Notes under the pieces: generated by a model | Databases searched by the model: none | What the model was told of the DNA's origin: nothing | What the model saw: the letters and a program-made list of their open reading frames with translations, nothing else | Translations under genes and position numbers: made by a program | Part shown: positions 1 to 5,531 of the stretch, one piece after another | Numbering within the stretch: the first letter of the stretch is position 1 | Layout of the letters: the number at the start of each line of letters is the position of its first letter | DNA from: Verrucomicrobiota bacterium | GTDB taxonomy: Bacteria > Verrucomicrobiota > Verrucomicrobiia > Verrucomicrobiales > Verrucomicrobiaceae | Reading direction: 5' to 3' | NCBI GenBank assembly: GCA_023429545.1 | Contig: JAEYUU010000327.1 | Span: 1-5,531 of the forward strand | Length of the DNA: 5,531 bases

Positions 1-1014
1 CTGCAGCATCACACGCTCCCCGGCGTGGACAACAACCGGGAGGTGGAACTCACCTCCGCCTCGGACACGGACTCGGGCACTGGCGCCAGGGGGACGATCT
101 TCGGCGGTGTCATCTCGGAGGCAGACGCCGGGGACACGCTATCGGTCCGCGTCACGGGACCCGGGACCGTGACCATGAGCAATGTGAATACCTACAAGGG
201 CAAGACGACCGTTGTGGCTGGCACGCTGGCCCTTGAGGGGGCGGGTTCCATCAATGAGACCTCCTGGCTGGAGGTGGCACAGAATGCGACCTTCGACACC
301 GCGGCGGTGTCCGGTGGGGACTACGCCCTGGACACGGTGGTCAGCGGCAATGGCACGGTCGTTACAGGGACTGGAAAGTTCACCGTAGGCACGGATGGCG
401 GTTCTGGGACGCTGCGCCCCGGCATGTCCAGTGATCCGTCGAATGTCGCCACAGCGGGCAACCTGGTGGGCACGCTGTCCGTGAACGGGAACTTGGAACT
501 CTCTGGTGATGCCACCGGGGTGAACCGGCTGGTGCTGCAACTGGGCGCGACCAATGGCGCGGACCACAATGACGCCGCGAACATCGGAGCCCAGCTCGGT
601 GCCGGCACCCTCGATGCCTGGCTGGGAACGCAGGCGGACACCTATGATACGTACACGGGTGGCAATCATGACCGGGTGGTCATCTCGGGTTCTCTGGAGC
701 TTCATGCGGGCGGCTACATCTTGCTGACCAACCACGGCGGTACCGACTACGCCCCGCAGTTCGGTGACATCTTCAATCTCCTGGACTGGGCGACGGCATC
801 ATTCGTGCAGAATGATTTCAGCTTCGGCGGAGATCGCCGCGGCGGTGGCCTGCAGGGGGATTTGGATCTGCCCACGCTGAGCGGCGGGCTGGCCTTTGAT
901 ACAACCATCTTCGACAGCCACGGCATCCTGGTGGTGGTTCCCGAGCCCGGTCGTGCGCTGCTCCTGATGGTGGGGCTGGTGTGCCTGCTGGGCCGCCGCC
1001 GCCGCCGCCGCTGA
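1..1014 (+). CDS. PEP-CTERM surface protein with autotransporter-associated beta-strand repeat (5' partial)
   Basis: The reading frame is open from base 1, so the gene starts upstream; 337 residues are visible. The GTG at 25 is an internal valine, not a supported start. Visible residues 52-80 match an autotransporter-associated beta-strand repeat (GPGTVTMSNVNTYKG then TTVVAGTLALEG). Glycine-, threonine- and valine-rich beta-helix-like sequence follows, then a segment near 220-268 (HDRVVISGSLEL, GDIFNLLDW) of a kind that recurs in verrucomicrobial proteins of this type. The C-terminus is a PEP-CTERM signal: VPEP at 313-316, a hydrophobic segment at about 319-330 and six arginines at the end. 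In this family an exosortase is thought to cut near PEP after export, so the protein is probably secreted or surface-attached. Its substrate or partner cannot be told. It converges on lon with a 13-bp gap. Family assignment is firm; the specific role is unknown. Confidence 0.9.
   Translation: MQHHTLPGVDNNREVELTSASDTDSGTGARGTIFGGVISEADAGDTLSVRVTGPGTVTMSNVNTYKGKTTVVAGTLALEGAGSINETSWLEVAQNATFDTAAVSGGDYALDTVVSGNGTVVTGTGKFTVGTDGGSGTLRPGMSSDPSNVATAGNLVGTLSVNGNLELSGDATGVNRLVLQLGATNGADHNDAANIGAQLGAGTLDAWLGTQADTYDTYTGGNHDRVVISGSLELHAGGYILLTNHGGTDYAPQFGDIFNLLDWATASFVQNDFSFGGDRRGGGLQGDLDLPTLSGGLAFDTTIFDSHGILVVVPEPGRALLLMVGLVCLLGRRRRRR
994..1011 (+). repeat. (CGC)6 trinucleotide tract encoding the Arg tail
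   Basis: Six uninterrupted CGC codons sit directly before the TGA stop of the PEP-CTERM gene and encode its terminal six arginines. A basic cluster is expected at this end of a PEP-CTERM signal, acting as the cytoplasmic anchor after the hydrophobic segment. Use of one codon six times makes a pure microsatellite that could gain or lose triplets without shifting the frame. Confidence 0.85.
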
Positions 1015-1027
1015 CACAGCACTGCTC

Positions 1028-3427
1028 CTACGCCTTGGTTTCGGCTGCCGGCTCCAAGGCGTGGCGCAGTACTTCGTCCACGGTTTCCACCGGGATGATT
1101 TCCAGGCGTTGCCTCACTTCTTCCGGCAGTTCGGGAATATCCTTCTCATTCAATTTTGGGATCAGCACGGTGCGGATGCCCGCTCTCAGGGCGGCGATGG
1201 ATTTTTCCTTGAGTCCACCAATGGGCAGCACCAGCCCTCGCAAGGTCACCTCACCGGTCATGGCCAGATCCTTGCGGACGGGCCGGTTGGCGAAAAGTGA
1301 GGCCAGCGCAGTGAACATGGAGATGCCGGCGGAGGGTCCATCCTTGGGCACGGCCCCGGCGGGGACATGCACATGCACCTCGTACTTGTCGAACACGTCC
1401 GGTTCCAGCCCGAGCTGTGCAGCGCGGTTGCGCACCAGGCTGTAGGCCGCGCGCACGGATTCCTTCATCACATCCCCAAGCTGTCCGGTGAGGGTGATGC
1501 CGCCCTTGCCCGGGTACCGGATGGCCTCGATGTGCAGCACATCCCCTCCCACGGTGGTGTAGGCGAGACCGGTGACCACGCCTGGAACACTGGTCAGCAA
1601 GCCGGACTCGCGCACAAAATGGGCCGGCCCCAGCGCCTCACGCACCACACCGGGGGTGACGGTGACCGCCGTGGCCTCGTCCTTGGCGATGCTCGCGGCG
1701 ACATGGCGTGTCACGGATGCGATCTGCCGCTCCAGATTTCTCACCCCGGCCTCACGGGTGTAGTCCTCGATGACGCGCTCGAGCGCCTCGTCCGTCCAGG
1801 AGCATTGCGTTTCAGTGAGCCCATGCTCGGAAAGCTGGCGTCTCACCAGATAGTGCTTCGCGATGCTGAGCTTCTCACGCTCGGTGTATCCAGGCAGTTC
1901 CACCACTTCCATGCGGTCACGGAGGGGTGGGGGAATGGTATCGAGCGTGTTCGCCGTGGCGATGAAGATGACCTGGGAGAGGTCAAAGGCCACATCCAGA
2001 TATCGGTCGGTGAACTCGTGGTTCTGCCGTGGATCGAGCACCTCCAGCAGTGCACTCGCGGGATCGCCCCGGAAGTCCGCGCCGAGCTTGTCGATTTCAT
2101 CCAGCATGATGACCGGATTGCGGGTGCCGAGTTTGCGCAGTTCCTGGATCAGCCGGCCCGGCATGGAGCCGATGTAGGTGCGGCGATGTCCGCGAATCTC
2201 CGACTCATCGCGCAAACCGCCGAGGCTGATGCGGGCAAACTTGCGCCCCAGCGCCTCCGCGATGGATTGACCGAGGCTGGTCTTGCCCACCCCCGGGGGG
2301 CCCAGGAAGCAGAGGATGGGCCCGCGTCCGGTGGGGTTGAGCTTCCTTACCGCGAGATACTCGATGAGACGTCGTTTGATTTTGGCGAGGCCATGGTGGT
2401 CGCGGTCCAGGATTTCCTGCGCCTTCTTCAGATCCACGTGCTCCTCGCTGAGCACATTCCATGGCAGCTCCGCCAGGGTCTCCAGATATCCAAGGATGAC
2501 CGCGTGATCCGGGCTGGAGGGTGAGATGATCTCCATGCGCTTCAGCTCACGGTTTGCCTGGGTCTGGACCTTCTCGGGAAGCTGGGCTTTCTCCAGCCGC
2601 TGCCGAAGATCCATCACCTGTTCTTCCGCGGAGCCTTCTTCGCCCAGCTCTTTCTGAATGGCGCGCAGTTGCTCGCGCAGGTACGCACGCTTCTGCGCCT
2701 CGGAGAATTCGCCCTGCACATTCTCGCGCAGCTTGGACTGCAGCTCCGCGATGTGCTTCTGGCTGTCCACCTGCTTCTGCAGCACGGCCACGCGCCGCAT
2801 CACGTCCGTCTCCTCCAGCAGCGCCTGTTTTGCTGCGGTCTCCATGCTCAGATTCGCGGCGAGGAAATCCGTGAGCAGGGACGCGTCCTCGATGCCGCCC
2901 AGCATGCCGCGCAGCTCCTCCGGCACTTCCGGGCGCAGTTCCAGTAACCGCCCTGCCGACTCACGCAGATTGCGCACGGCGGCGGTGGACATGTCATCGT
3001 CCTTTTCCGCGGCGCGGCTGGGAAGTACCTCCAGCTCCGCCTTCAGGAAGGGTTCCTGCTGCACTCCTCCACGGATGCGCATACGGTTCTCACCATGCAC
3101 CACGATAACGGCGCCCTGCTCACCCTGGCGGATCATGCGCACCACGCGACCGATCACTCCGTGCTCGTGAAGATCCGCCAACGCGGGGTTCTCGTTCTGG
3201 GGATCCTTTTGCAGCGCGATGCCCAGCAGCTTCCCTTGGGGAAGGCTTTCCTCAATCATGCGCAGACTCGAGGAACGGCCGATGCTCAGGGGCATGAGTG
3301 TTCCCGGGAAAAGCACCGAGTCGCGCACGGGCAGGATCGGCAGCACCTCAAGCGCGGGCGTGGGCACTGCCGGCGCTGGAACAGGGGAGGGCACTGCCTC
3401 CTCGGGATTGGCGGCGGGCAGGCTCAT
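1028..3427 (-). CDS. lon: ATP-dependent serine protease Lon
   Basis: This is a complete 799-residue Lon (E. coli Lon has 784), a cytoplasmic hexameric AAA+ protease that unfolds and degrades misfolded and selected regulatory proteins. The N-terminal substrate-binding domain begins near residue 27 (LEVLPILPVRDSVLFPG) and runs to about 225, followed by a charged helical linker. In the ATPase domain, Walker A GPPGVGKT is at 376-383, Walker B MLDEID at 441-446, sensor-1 asparagine at 493, a likely arginine finger at 503 and sensor-2 arginine at 563. The protease domain has the PKDGPSAG motif with catalytic Ser699 and the GGLKEK motif with Lys742. Their 43-residue spacing equals that of E. coli Ser679 and Lys722, so all key residues are present and it should be active. 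The first 26 residues are an Ala/Pro-rich extension absent from E. coli Lon. The ATG is supported by a strong ribosome site and by an ATGA overlap with hsp20. Lon paralogues are common in this phylum, so this may not be the only copy. Confidence 0.97.
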   Translation of the reverse strand: MSLPAANPEEAVPSPVPAPAVPTPALEVLPILPVRDSVLFPGTLMPLSIGRSSSLRMIEESLPQGKLLGIALQKDPQNENPALADLHEHGVIGRVVRMIRQGEQGAVIVVHGENRMRIRGGVQQEPFLKAELEVLPSRAAEKDDDMSTAAVRNLRESAGRLLELRPEVPEELRGMLGGIEDASLLTDFLAANLSMETAAKQALLEETDVMRRVAVLQKQVDSQKHIAELQSKLRENVQGEFSEAQKRAYLREQLRAIQKELGEEGSAEEQVMDLRQRLEKAQLPEKVQTQANRELKRMEIISPSSPDHAVILGYLETLAELPWNVLSEEHVDLKKAQEILDRDHHGLAKIKRRLIEYLAVRKLNPTGRGPILCFLGPPGVGKTSLGQSIAEALGRKFARISLGGLRDESEIRGHRRTYIGSMPGRLIQELRKLGTRNPVIMLDEIDKLGADFRGDPASALLEVLDPRQNHEFTDRYLDVAFDLSQVIFIATANTLDTIPPPLRDRMEVVELPGYTEREKLSIAKHYLVRRQLSEHGLTETQCSWTDEALERVIEDYTREAGVRNLERQIASVTRHVAASIAKDEATAVTVTPGVVREALGPAHFVRESGLLTSVPGVVTGLAYTTVGGDVLHIEAIRYPGKGGITLTGQLGDVMKESVRAAYSLVRNRAAQLGLEPDVFDKYEVHVHVPAGAVPKDGPSAGISMFTALASLFANRPVRKDLAMTGEVTLRGLVLPIGGLKEKSIAALRAGIRTVLIPKLNEKDIPELPEEVRQRLEIIPVETVDEVLRHALEPAAETKA
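1030..1062 (-). terminator. Candidate hairpin at the convergent PEP-CTERM/lon junction
   Basis: A perfect 9-bp inverted repeat (ACGCCTTGG at 1030-1038 and CCAAGGCGT at 1054-1062) encloses a 15-nt loop that contains a smaller CGG-CTG-CCG hairpin. It lies in the last codons of lon and reaches into its TAG stop, 16 bp past the stop of the opposing gene. Position suggests a bidirectional terminator or transcript-end stabiliser. There is no T-run on either side, so a classical intrinsic terminator is not shown; the stem may also be chance within coding sequence. Confidence 0.35.
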
Positions 3428-3846
3428 GATTCACCTCCTGTCTGGGCCTTGGGAAGGGTCACCCAGAGGAATCCTTCCTCCTGGCGTGCACTGACCCGGT
3501 CAGGGTCGATGGCCTGCCGGAATTGCAGGATCCGCTCAAAACTGCCCTCCGGGATTTCCATGATCAGAATGCGGGCGCAGTTCTGCTCGCATGGGCTGCG
3601 CAAGGGGGCATCCCGGTGACCGCGGATTACCAGCCTGCCAGCATCCACTTCCACATGGATGTCCTCCTTCCGCACTCCAGCCAGATCCATGCAAACCTCC
3701 AGCCTGTCGGAATAGACATACACGTTCACCGCGGGCTGCCACTGGCCGGCGTCCAGGGAGGTCGTTGCGAAGCTCAGCCGCTGAAGTTGCACGGCGATCT
3801 GCTCCGCCCGGGCAAAGATGCCGGTTAGTCGGATGGTTCGGCTCAT
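3424..3846 (-). CDS. Small heat-shock protein, Hsp20/alpha-crystallin family
   Basis: This is a 140-residue ATP-independent holdase chaperone that would bind unfolding cytoplasmic proteins and hold them for refolding or degradation. The alpha-crystallin domain spans about residues 37-133. It opens with WQPAVNVYVYSDRLEVCMDL, continues with GVRKEDIHVEVDAGRLVIRG, and closes with the family signature VSARQEEGFLWVTLPKA at 118-134 (usual form A-x-x-x-x-G-h-L-x-h-x-L-P-K). The N-terminal arm is short, about 36 residues. Only seven residues follow LPK, so the C-terminal I/V-x-I/V motif that usually links dimers into larger oligomers is missing. Cysteines are at 52, 86 and 90, the last two in the loop between strands. 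The TGA overlaps the lon ATG (ATGA), implying one operon in which chaperone and protease are made together. No good Shine-Dalgarno precedes the ATG at 3846, so the start is less certain than the family. Confidence 0.92.
   Translation of the reverse strand: MSRTIRLTGIFARAEQIAVQLQRLSFATTSLDAGQWQPAVNVYVYSDRLEVCMDLAGVRKEDIHVEVDAGRLVIRGHRDAPLRSPCEQNCARILIMEIPEGSFERILQFRQAIDPDRVSARQEEGFLWVTLPKAQTGGES
3431..3439 (-). promoter_or_regulatory. Strong Shine-Dalgarno site for lon inside the hsp20 3' end
   Basis: Read on the minus strand the site is AGGAGGTGA, with 6 nt between GGAGG and the lon ATG. It lies in the final codons of hsp20 (encoding the Gly-Gly-Glu just before the end). It fixes the lon start at 3427 and, with the ATGA overlap, suggests that ribosomes finishing hsp20 can reinitiate on lon, or that lon is also loaded independently. 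It is far stronger than anything upstream of hsp20. Confidence 0.85.
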
Positions 3847-3909
3847 AAGCGATCAAAGTGAGGTGTGGTCGGCTTCTTGCATCTCAAGGTGATGAGAGCA
3901 TCACGGACA

Positions 3910-3938
3910 AAATGGAAGGTCGGGATTTCTCCCTCAAG
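3910..3938 (-). promoter_or_regulatory. Candidate heat-shock-type promoter for hsp20-lon
   Basis: On the minus strand, CTTGAG (3938-3933) is followed after 15 nt by TTCCATTT (3917-3910). These resemble the E. coli sigma-32 elements CTTGAA and CCCCATNT, matching 5 of 6 and 6 of 8 positions at acceptable spacing. Transcription would start roughly 55-60 nt before the hsp20 ATG, and the location in front of a heat-shock operon fits. A sigma-70-like reading of the same bases (TTGAGG, 17 nt, CATTTT) is also possible but poor at the -10. No CIRCE inverted repeat was seen. This is a visual match only. Confidence 0.35.
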
Positions 3939-4041
3939 GCTGATTACGAATGAAGTGCTGTAGGTGAGTCTGTCACGGCTGGCGATTTTCCTCGCTGCAC
4001 ATCTTGCCATTCATGCATCAACGGCTGCGGGTTCGGGCCCT

Positions 4042-4066
4042 TCAATGGGTAACTGTGGCCCATCGA
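4042..4066 (-). terminator. Candidate hairpin after the membrane protein gene
   Basis: In minus-strand RNA, UCGAUGGG (4066-4059) can pair with CCCAUUGA (4049-4042) through eight pairs, one of them G-U, around a 9-nt loop. It starts about 15 nt after the TAG stop of the upstream gene, where a terminator is expected. No U-run follows; instead a GC-rich GGGCCC lies just downstream. It may be a Rho-type or RNA-end hairpin, or chance. Confidence 0.35.
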
Positions 4067-4080
4067 CGCGCAGGCCTTCC

Positions 4081-4689
4081 CTACGCCGCGGGGGGGTCGG
4101 CCTGGTCGATGTCCTCGAAGGAGCGCCGCACTCGTTCGATCTCCCGGCGGTAATGTTCTGCATCGCCATATTCAAAGAAGAACCGGTAGCGGTTGTGCAT
4201 GGAGTTCATGCGCAGCGCGTGCTTGATGGGGCACCAGTACTGCTCCGTGCGGGCGGCGATCTCGGTGGCGCAGGCGAGCACGCCATTGGCATACCCGCAG
4301 TAGTCGCAATTGAACTTTTCCGCCCAGTTCAAGTAGGCGAGACGGTGCCTGTCCAGCTTGATGAAATCGCCGCGCCTCACCTTGGGGATGCCATAGATGG
4401 GAAAGCAGATGGCCTGGTAGATGGACATTGCCAGATCCATGAAGATGATGGGGAGGATGCAAGCCCAGATGACCGGCGTGGTGGCGATGATCCAGAAGCG
4501 TGAATCCCGGATGTAGCTGCTGAATCGCTTCACCAGTTTCTTGTGCCGGGCACGGGCCTCCTCCGTGAAGCGCACCTTTCCCTTTCTCACCTCATAGAAG
4601 AATTCCTGTTCCTTCTTGTTCAGTTCCCTCCGGATTTCCCCTTCCAGCAGGTGCATCCGGTCCAGGAGGGTATCGAGTTGGTTCTTCAT
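4081..4689 (-). CDS. Conserved membrane protein with a Cys-rich C-terminal motif, unknown function
   Basis: This is a 202-residue protein of no function I can name. Residues 1-62 are highly charged and probably helical or coiled coil (LLEGEIRRELNKKEQEF). A strongly hydrophobic stretch at about 65-88 and a second, weaker one to about 101 suggest a membrane hairpin. Basic residues on both sides (KKLVKR before, KVRRGDFIKLDRHR after) would place both ends in the cytoplasm. The C-terminal half carries NCDYCGYANG (Cys128, Cys131), then Cys140, and EIAARTEQYWCPIKHA (Cys153, His157). From memory, this NCxYCGYxNG...ARTEQYWCPIKHA core recurs in uncharacterised proteins of many Gram-negative bacteria. 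The Cys-x2-Cys plus Cys-x3-His pattern suggests zinc or iron binding, but that is inference. It lies alone between two gaps, without a clear operon partner. The ATG at 4689 lacks a good Shine-Dalgarno. Confidence 0.85.
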   Translation of the reverse strand: MKNQLDTLLDRMHLLEGEIRRELNKKEQEFFYEVRKGKVRFTEEARARHKKLVKRFSSYIRDSRFWIIATTPVIWACILPIIFMDLAMSIYQAICFPIYGIPKVRRGDFIKLDRHRLAYLNWAEKFNCDYCGYANGVLACATEIAARTEQYWCPIKHALRMNSMHNRYRFFFEYGDAEHYRREIERVRRSFEDIDQADPPAA

Positions 4690-4726
4690 CGGGGCATTGG
4701 GGAAAGTTGATTCATTGCCTCAACCC

Positions 4727-4739
4727 AGCATGACATGCT
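4727..4739. promoter_or_regulatory. Perfect 13-bp palindrome, possible operator
   Basis: AGCATG-A-CATGCT is a perfect inverted repeat of two 6-bp arms around one base, lying 38 bp before the ATG of the membrane protein gene. Its compact symmetry and position just after the promoter candidate fit a binding site for a dimeric repressor. I do not recognise it as a known operator. With a one-base centre it cannot form a normal RNA hairpin at full length, so DNA binding is the likelier role if it has one. Confidence 0.3.
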
Positions 4740-4754
4740 TATTCCCACTGACGA

Positions 4755-4783
4755 TACATATCTATGCCATGCCTGCCGCACAA
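4755..4783 (-). promoter_or_regulatory. Weak sigma-70-like promoter candidate for the membrane protein gene
   Basis: On the minus strand, TTGTGC (4783-4778) and TATGTA (4760-4755) are separated by exactly 17 nt and lie in the AT-richest part of the gap. Each box matches only three of six consensus bases. A start near 4748 would give a leader of about 58 nt, containing the palindrome at 4727-4739. Its -35 overlaps the hairpin at 4776-4797. Support is position and spacing only. Confidence 0.22.
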
Positions 4784-4797
4784 TCGCGGGTGCGCGG
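4776..4797 (-). terminator. Candidate hairpin after the formate dehydrogenase gene
   Basis: In minus-strand RNA, CCGCGCA (4797-4791) pairs with UGUGCGG (4782-4776) through seven pairs, one of them G-U, with an 8-nt loop. It begins about 40 nt after the TGA stop. The stem is GC-rich but no U-run follows, so termination there is plausible, not shown. Confidence 0.35.
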
Positions 4798-4836
4798 AGG
4801 AGGGCTGAGGGAGCGTCTGCTGCCGAGTTTCAATCA

Positions 4837-5531
4837 TCACCCGGCGTGGGTGCCAGGCGGCGGCTGTTCCTGCACTTCTTCGGCCACCTTTTCCACACCT
4901 ACGGCCACCACCTTGTACTCCGGAGTCATCGAGTGCCGGTCCCGGTTGGGGCTGGTCACATTGTTCAGGGATACCTGGGTGTCATGGAACGTGGCGAAGA
5001 GTTCACCGGGCTGCACCGATTCAGAGATCCGCACCGGAAGCACGGCGGAACCATGCCTGCTGTGGATGCGCACGCGATCACCCTCCTGCAGCATGAGCCG
5101 GGCGGCGTCCGCCTGCGCCATGTCCAGGGTGTCGCACCCGCGGAGCAGCACGTTCGGAGTGCGCATGGTCATCGTTCCCGCATTGAATTGATATAAGGTG
5201 CGGCCGGTCGTGAGCAGGAAAGGCAGATCCTTGGTGGACGTTTCCGGAGTCGCCGTGAACTCCACGAGCTTCAGCGGTGCTCGCGGACCGTTCGGGAAGG
5301 TTCCCACGTGCAGGACAGGAGAGCCCGGATGATCCTCGCAAGGGCAGGGCCACTGGAGCCCGCCGTGATCCATCCGTTCATAGCTGATGCCCGCACCCGC
5401 CTTCCACACGGTGCGGACTTCGTTCCAGATGTCCTCTGCGTTCGCATAGCCAAACTGTCCGTCGTGCCCCATGGCACAGGCCACGTCCTTGATGATCTGC
5501 CAGTCCGGCCGGGAGTTGCCCAGCGGCTCCA
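4837..5531 (-). CDS. Formate dehydrogenase alpha subunit, molybdopterin-binding C-terminal part (5' end outside window)
   Basis: The last 230 residues are visible; the frame stays open to the right edge (EPLGNSRPDWQIIKDVACAMG), so the start lies beyond it. The GTG at 5484 is an internal valine. The sequence matches formate dehydrogenase alpha chains of the molybdopterin oxidoreductase superfamily, which oxidise formate to CO2 at a bis-molybdopterin Mo or W centre. Diagnostic parts are GGLQWPCPCEDHPGSP (visible residues 56-71), LTTGRTLYQFNAGTMTMRTP (106-125) and the dinucleotide-binding domain at about 100-215. That domain includes GDRVRIHSRHG and the closing pattern of NNVTSPNRDRHSMTPEYK, common to this C-terminal domain. 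The iron-sulphur and active-site Cys or Sec region lies outside the window, so the subtype and electron acceptor cannot be read here. A short Pro/Glu-rich tail ends the protein. No partner gene follows on this side. Confidence 0.92.
   Translation of the reverse strand, partial: EPLGNSRPDWQIIKDVACAMGHDGQFGYANAEDIWNEVRTVWKAGAGISYERMDHGGLQWPCPCEDHPGSPVLHVGTFPNGPRAPLKLVEFTATPETSTKDLPFLLTTGRTLYQFNAGTMTMRTPNVLLRGCDTLDMAQADAARLMLQEGDRVRIHSRHGSAVLPVRISESVQPGELFATFHDTQVSLNNVTSPNRDRHSMTPEYKVVAVGVEKVAEEVQEQPPPGTHAG

Larger units (their letters stand above)
3847..4080. other. Intergenic region between hsp20 and the membrane protein gene
   Basis: These 234 bp contain no supported gene. The part near hsp20 holds the promoter candidate and two copies of CTCAAGG (3883-3889 and 3933-3939, plus strand) 50 bp apart. 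The part near 4080 holds a hairpin just after the stop of the membrane protein gene. Both neighbours lie on the minus strand, so the gap must end one transcript, start another, or both. Confidence 0.6.
4690..4836. other. Intergenic region between the membrane protein and formate dehydrogenase genes
   Basis: These 147 bp contain no supported gene. They hold a GC-rich hairpin on the formate dehydrogenase side, a weak promoter-like pair, and a perfect short palindrome on the membrane protein side. The centre (about 4740-4770) is visibly more AT-rich than its surroundings, as a promoter region would be. Confidence 0.6.

Noticed and set aside
1367..2524. 385-codon open frame on the plus strand opposite lon
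   Set aside because: It lies wholly antisense to the conserved ATPase and protease domains of lon, shows no recognisable domain, and is typical of the open antisense frames that high GC content creates.
3925..3937. GGGA-GAAA-TCCC mini-hairpin upstream of hsp20, considered as an RNA thermometer
   Set aside because: The stem is only 4 bp and lies inside the promoter candidate, so it would not be in the transcript if that promoter is used. There is also no Shine-Dalgarno near the hsp20 start for a thermometer to mask.
3883..3939. Two CTCAAGG copies 50 bp apart, considered as a regulatory direct repeat
   Set aside because: Seven bases occurring twice is weak evidence; only the copy with a suitable downstream box was kept as part of a promoter candidate.
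3944..4018. Minus-strand small open frame of 24 codons in the hsp20 upstream gap
   Set aside because: No ribosome site precedes its ATG and the peptide has no recognisable character; frames of this length occur by chance.
3964..4503. 179-codon plus-strand frame opposite the membrane protein gene
   Set aside because: It is antisense to a gene with a conserved motif and membrane segments, and its own translation has no recognisable family or ribosome site.
4616..5196. Two overlapping plus-strand frames of 153 and 191 codons opposite formate dehydrogenase
   Set aside because: The minus-strand formate dehydrogenase sequence is unambiguous there, and both frames look like composition-driven shadows.
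4837..5484. A short complete gene starting at the GTG at 5484
   Set aside because: The same frame continues to the window edge with family-like sequence (RPDWQII), so the GTG is an internal valine of a longer protein.

Overview
The window looks like chromosomal DNA of a GC-rich Verrucomicrobiota bacterium, probably near Verrucomicrobium, Prosthecobacter or Roseimicrobium. The main pointer is the protein at the left edge. It combines an autotransporter-associated beta-strand repeat with a C-terminal PEP-CTERM sorting signal, an architecture very common in that phylum. The assignment is an inference from gene content, not from a marker gene.

Layout: (1) 1-1014, plus strand: the 3' part of a PEP-CTERM surface protein gene. 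(2) 1028-3427, minus strand: a complete lon protease gene, converging on the first gene with only 13 bp between them. (3) 3424-3846, minus strand: a small heat-shock protein (Hsp20) gene just upstream of lon. Its stop overlaps the lon start in an ATGA, so the two form a translationally coupled hsp20-lon unit. (4) 3847-4080: a 234-bp gap holding a heat-shock-like promoter candidate for hsp20 and a hairpin that may end the next transcript. (5) 4081-4689, minus strand: an unnamed membrane protein with a cysteine-rich, probably metal-binding, C-terminal half. (6) 4690-4836: a 147-bp gap with a weak promoter candidate, a perfect 13-bp palindrome and a hairpin downstream of the last gene. (7) 4837-5531, minus strand: the C-terminal part of a molybdopterin-dependent formate dehydrogenase alpha subunit, running off the right edge.

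Functionally, hsp20-lon is a coherent protein quality-control pair: a holdase that keeps unfolding proteins soluble and an ATP-dependent protease that destroys damaged ones. The formate dehydrogenase, the membrane protein and the PEP-CTERM protein have no evident link to it or to each other.

No mobile element, CRISPR array, tRNA or rRNA was seen, and I found no convincing undescribed multi-gene system. The points most worth a second look are the hsp20-lon coupling, the Hsp20 that lacks its C-terminal assembly motif, the cysteine-motif membrane protein, and the palindrome upstream of it.
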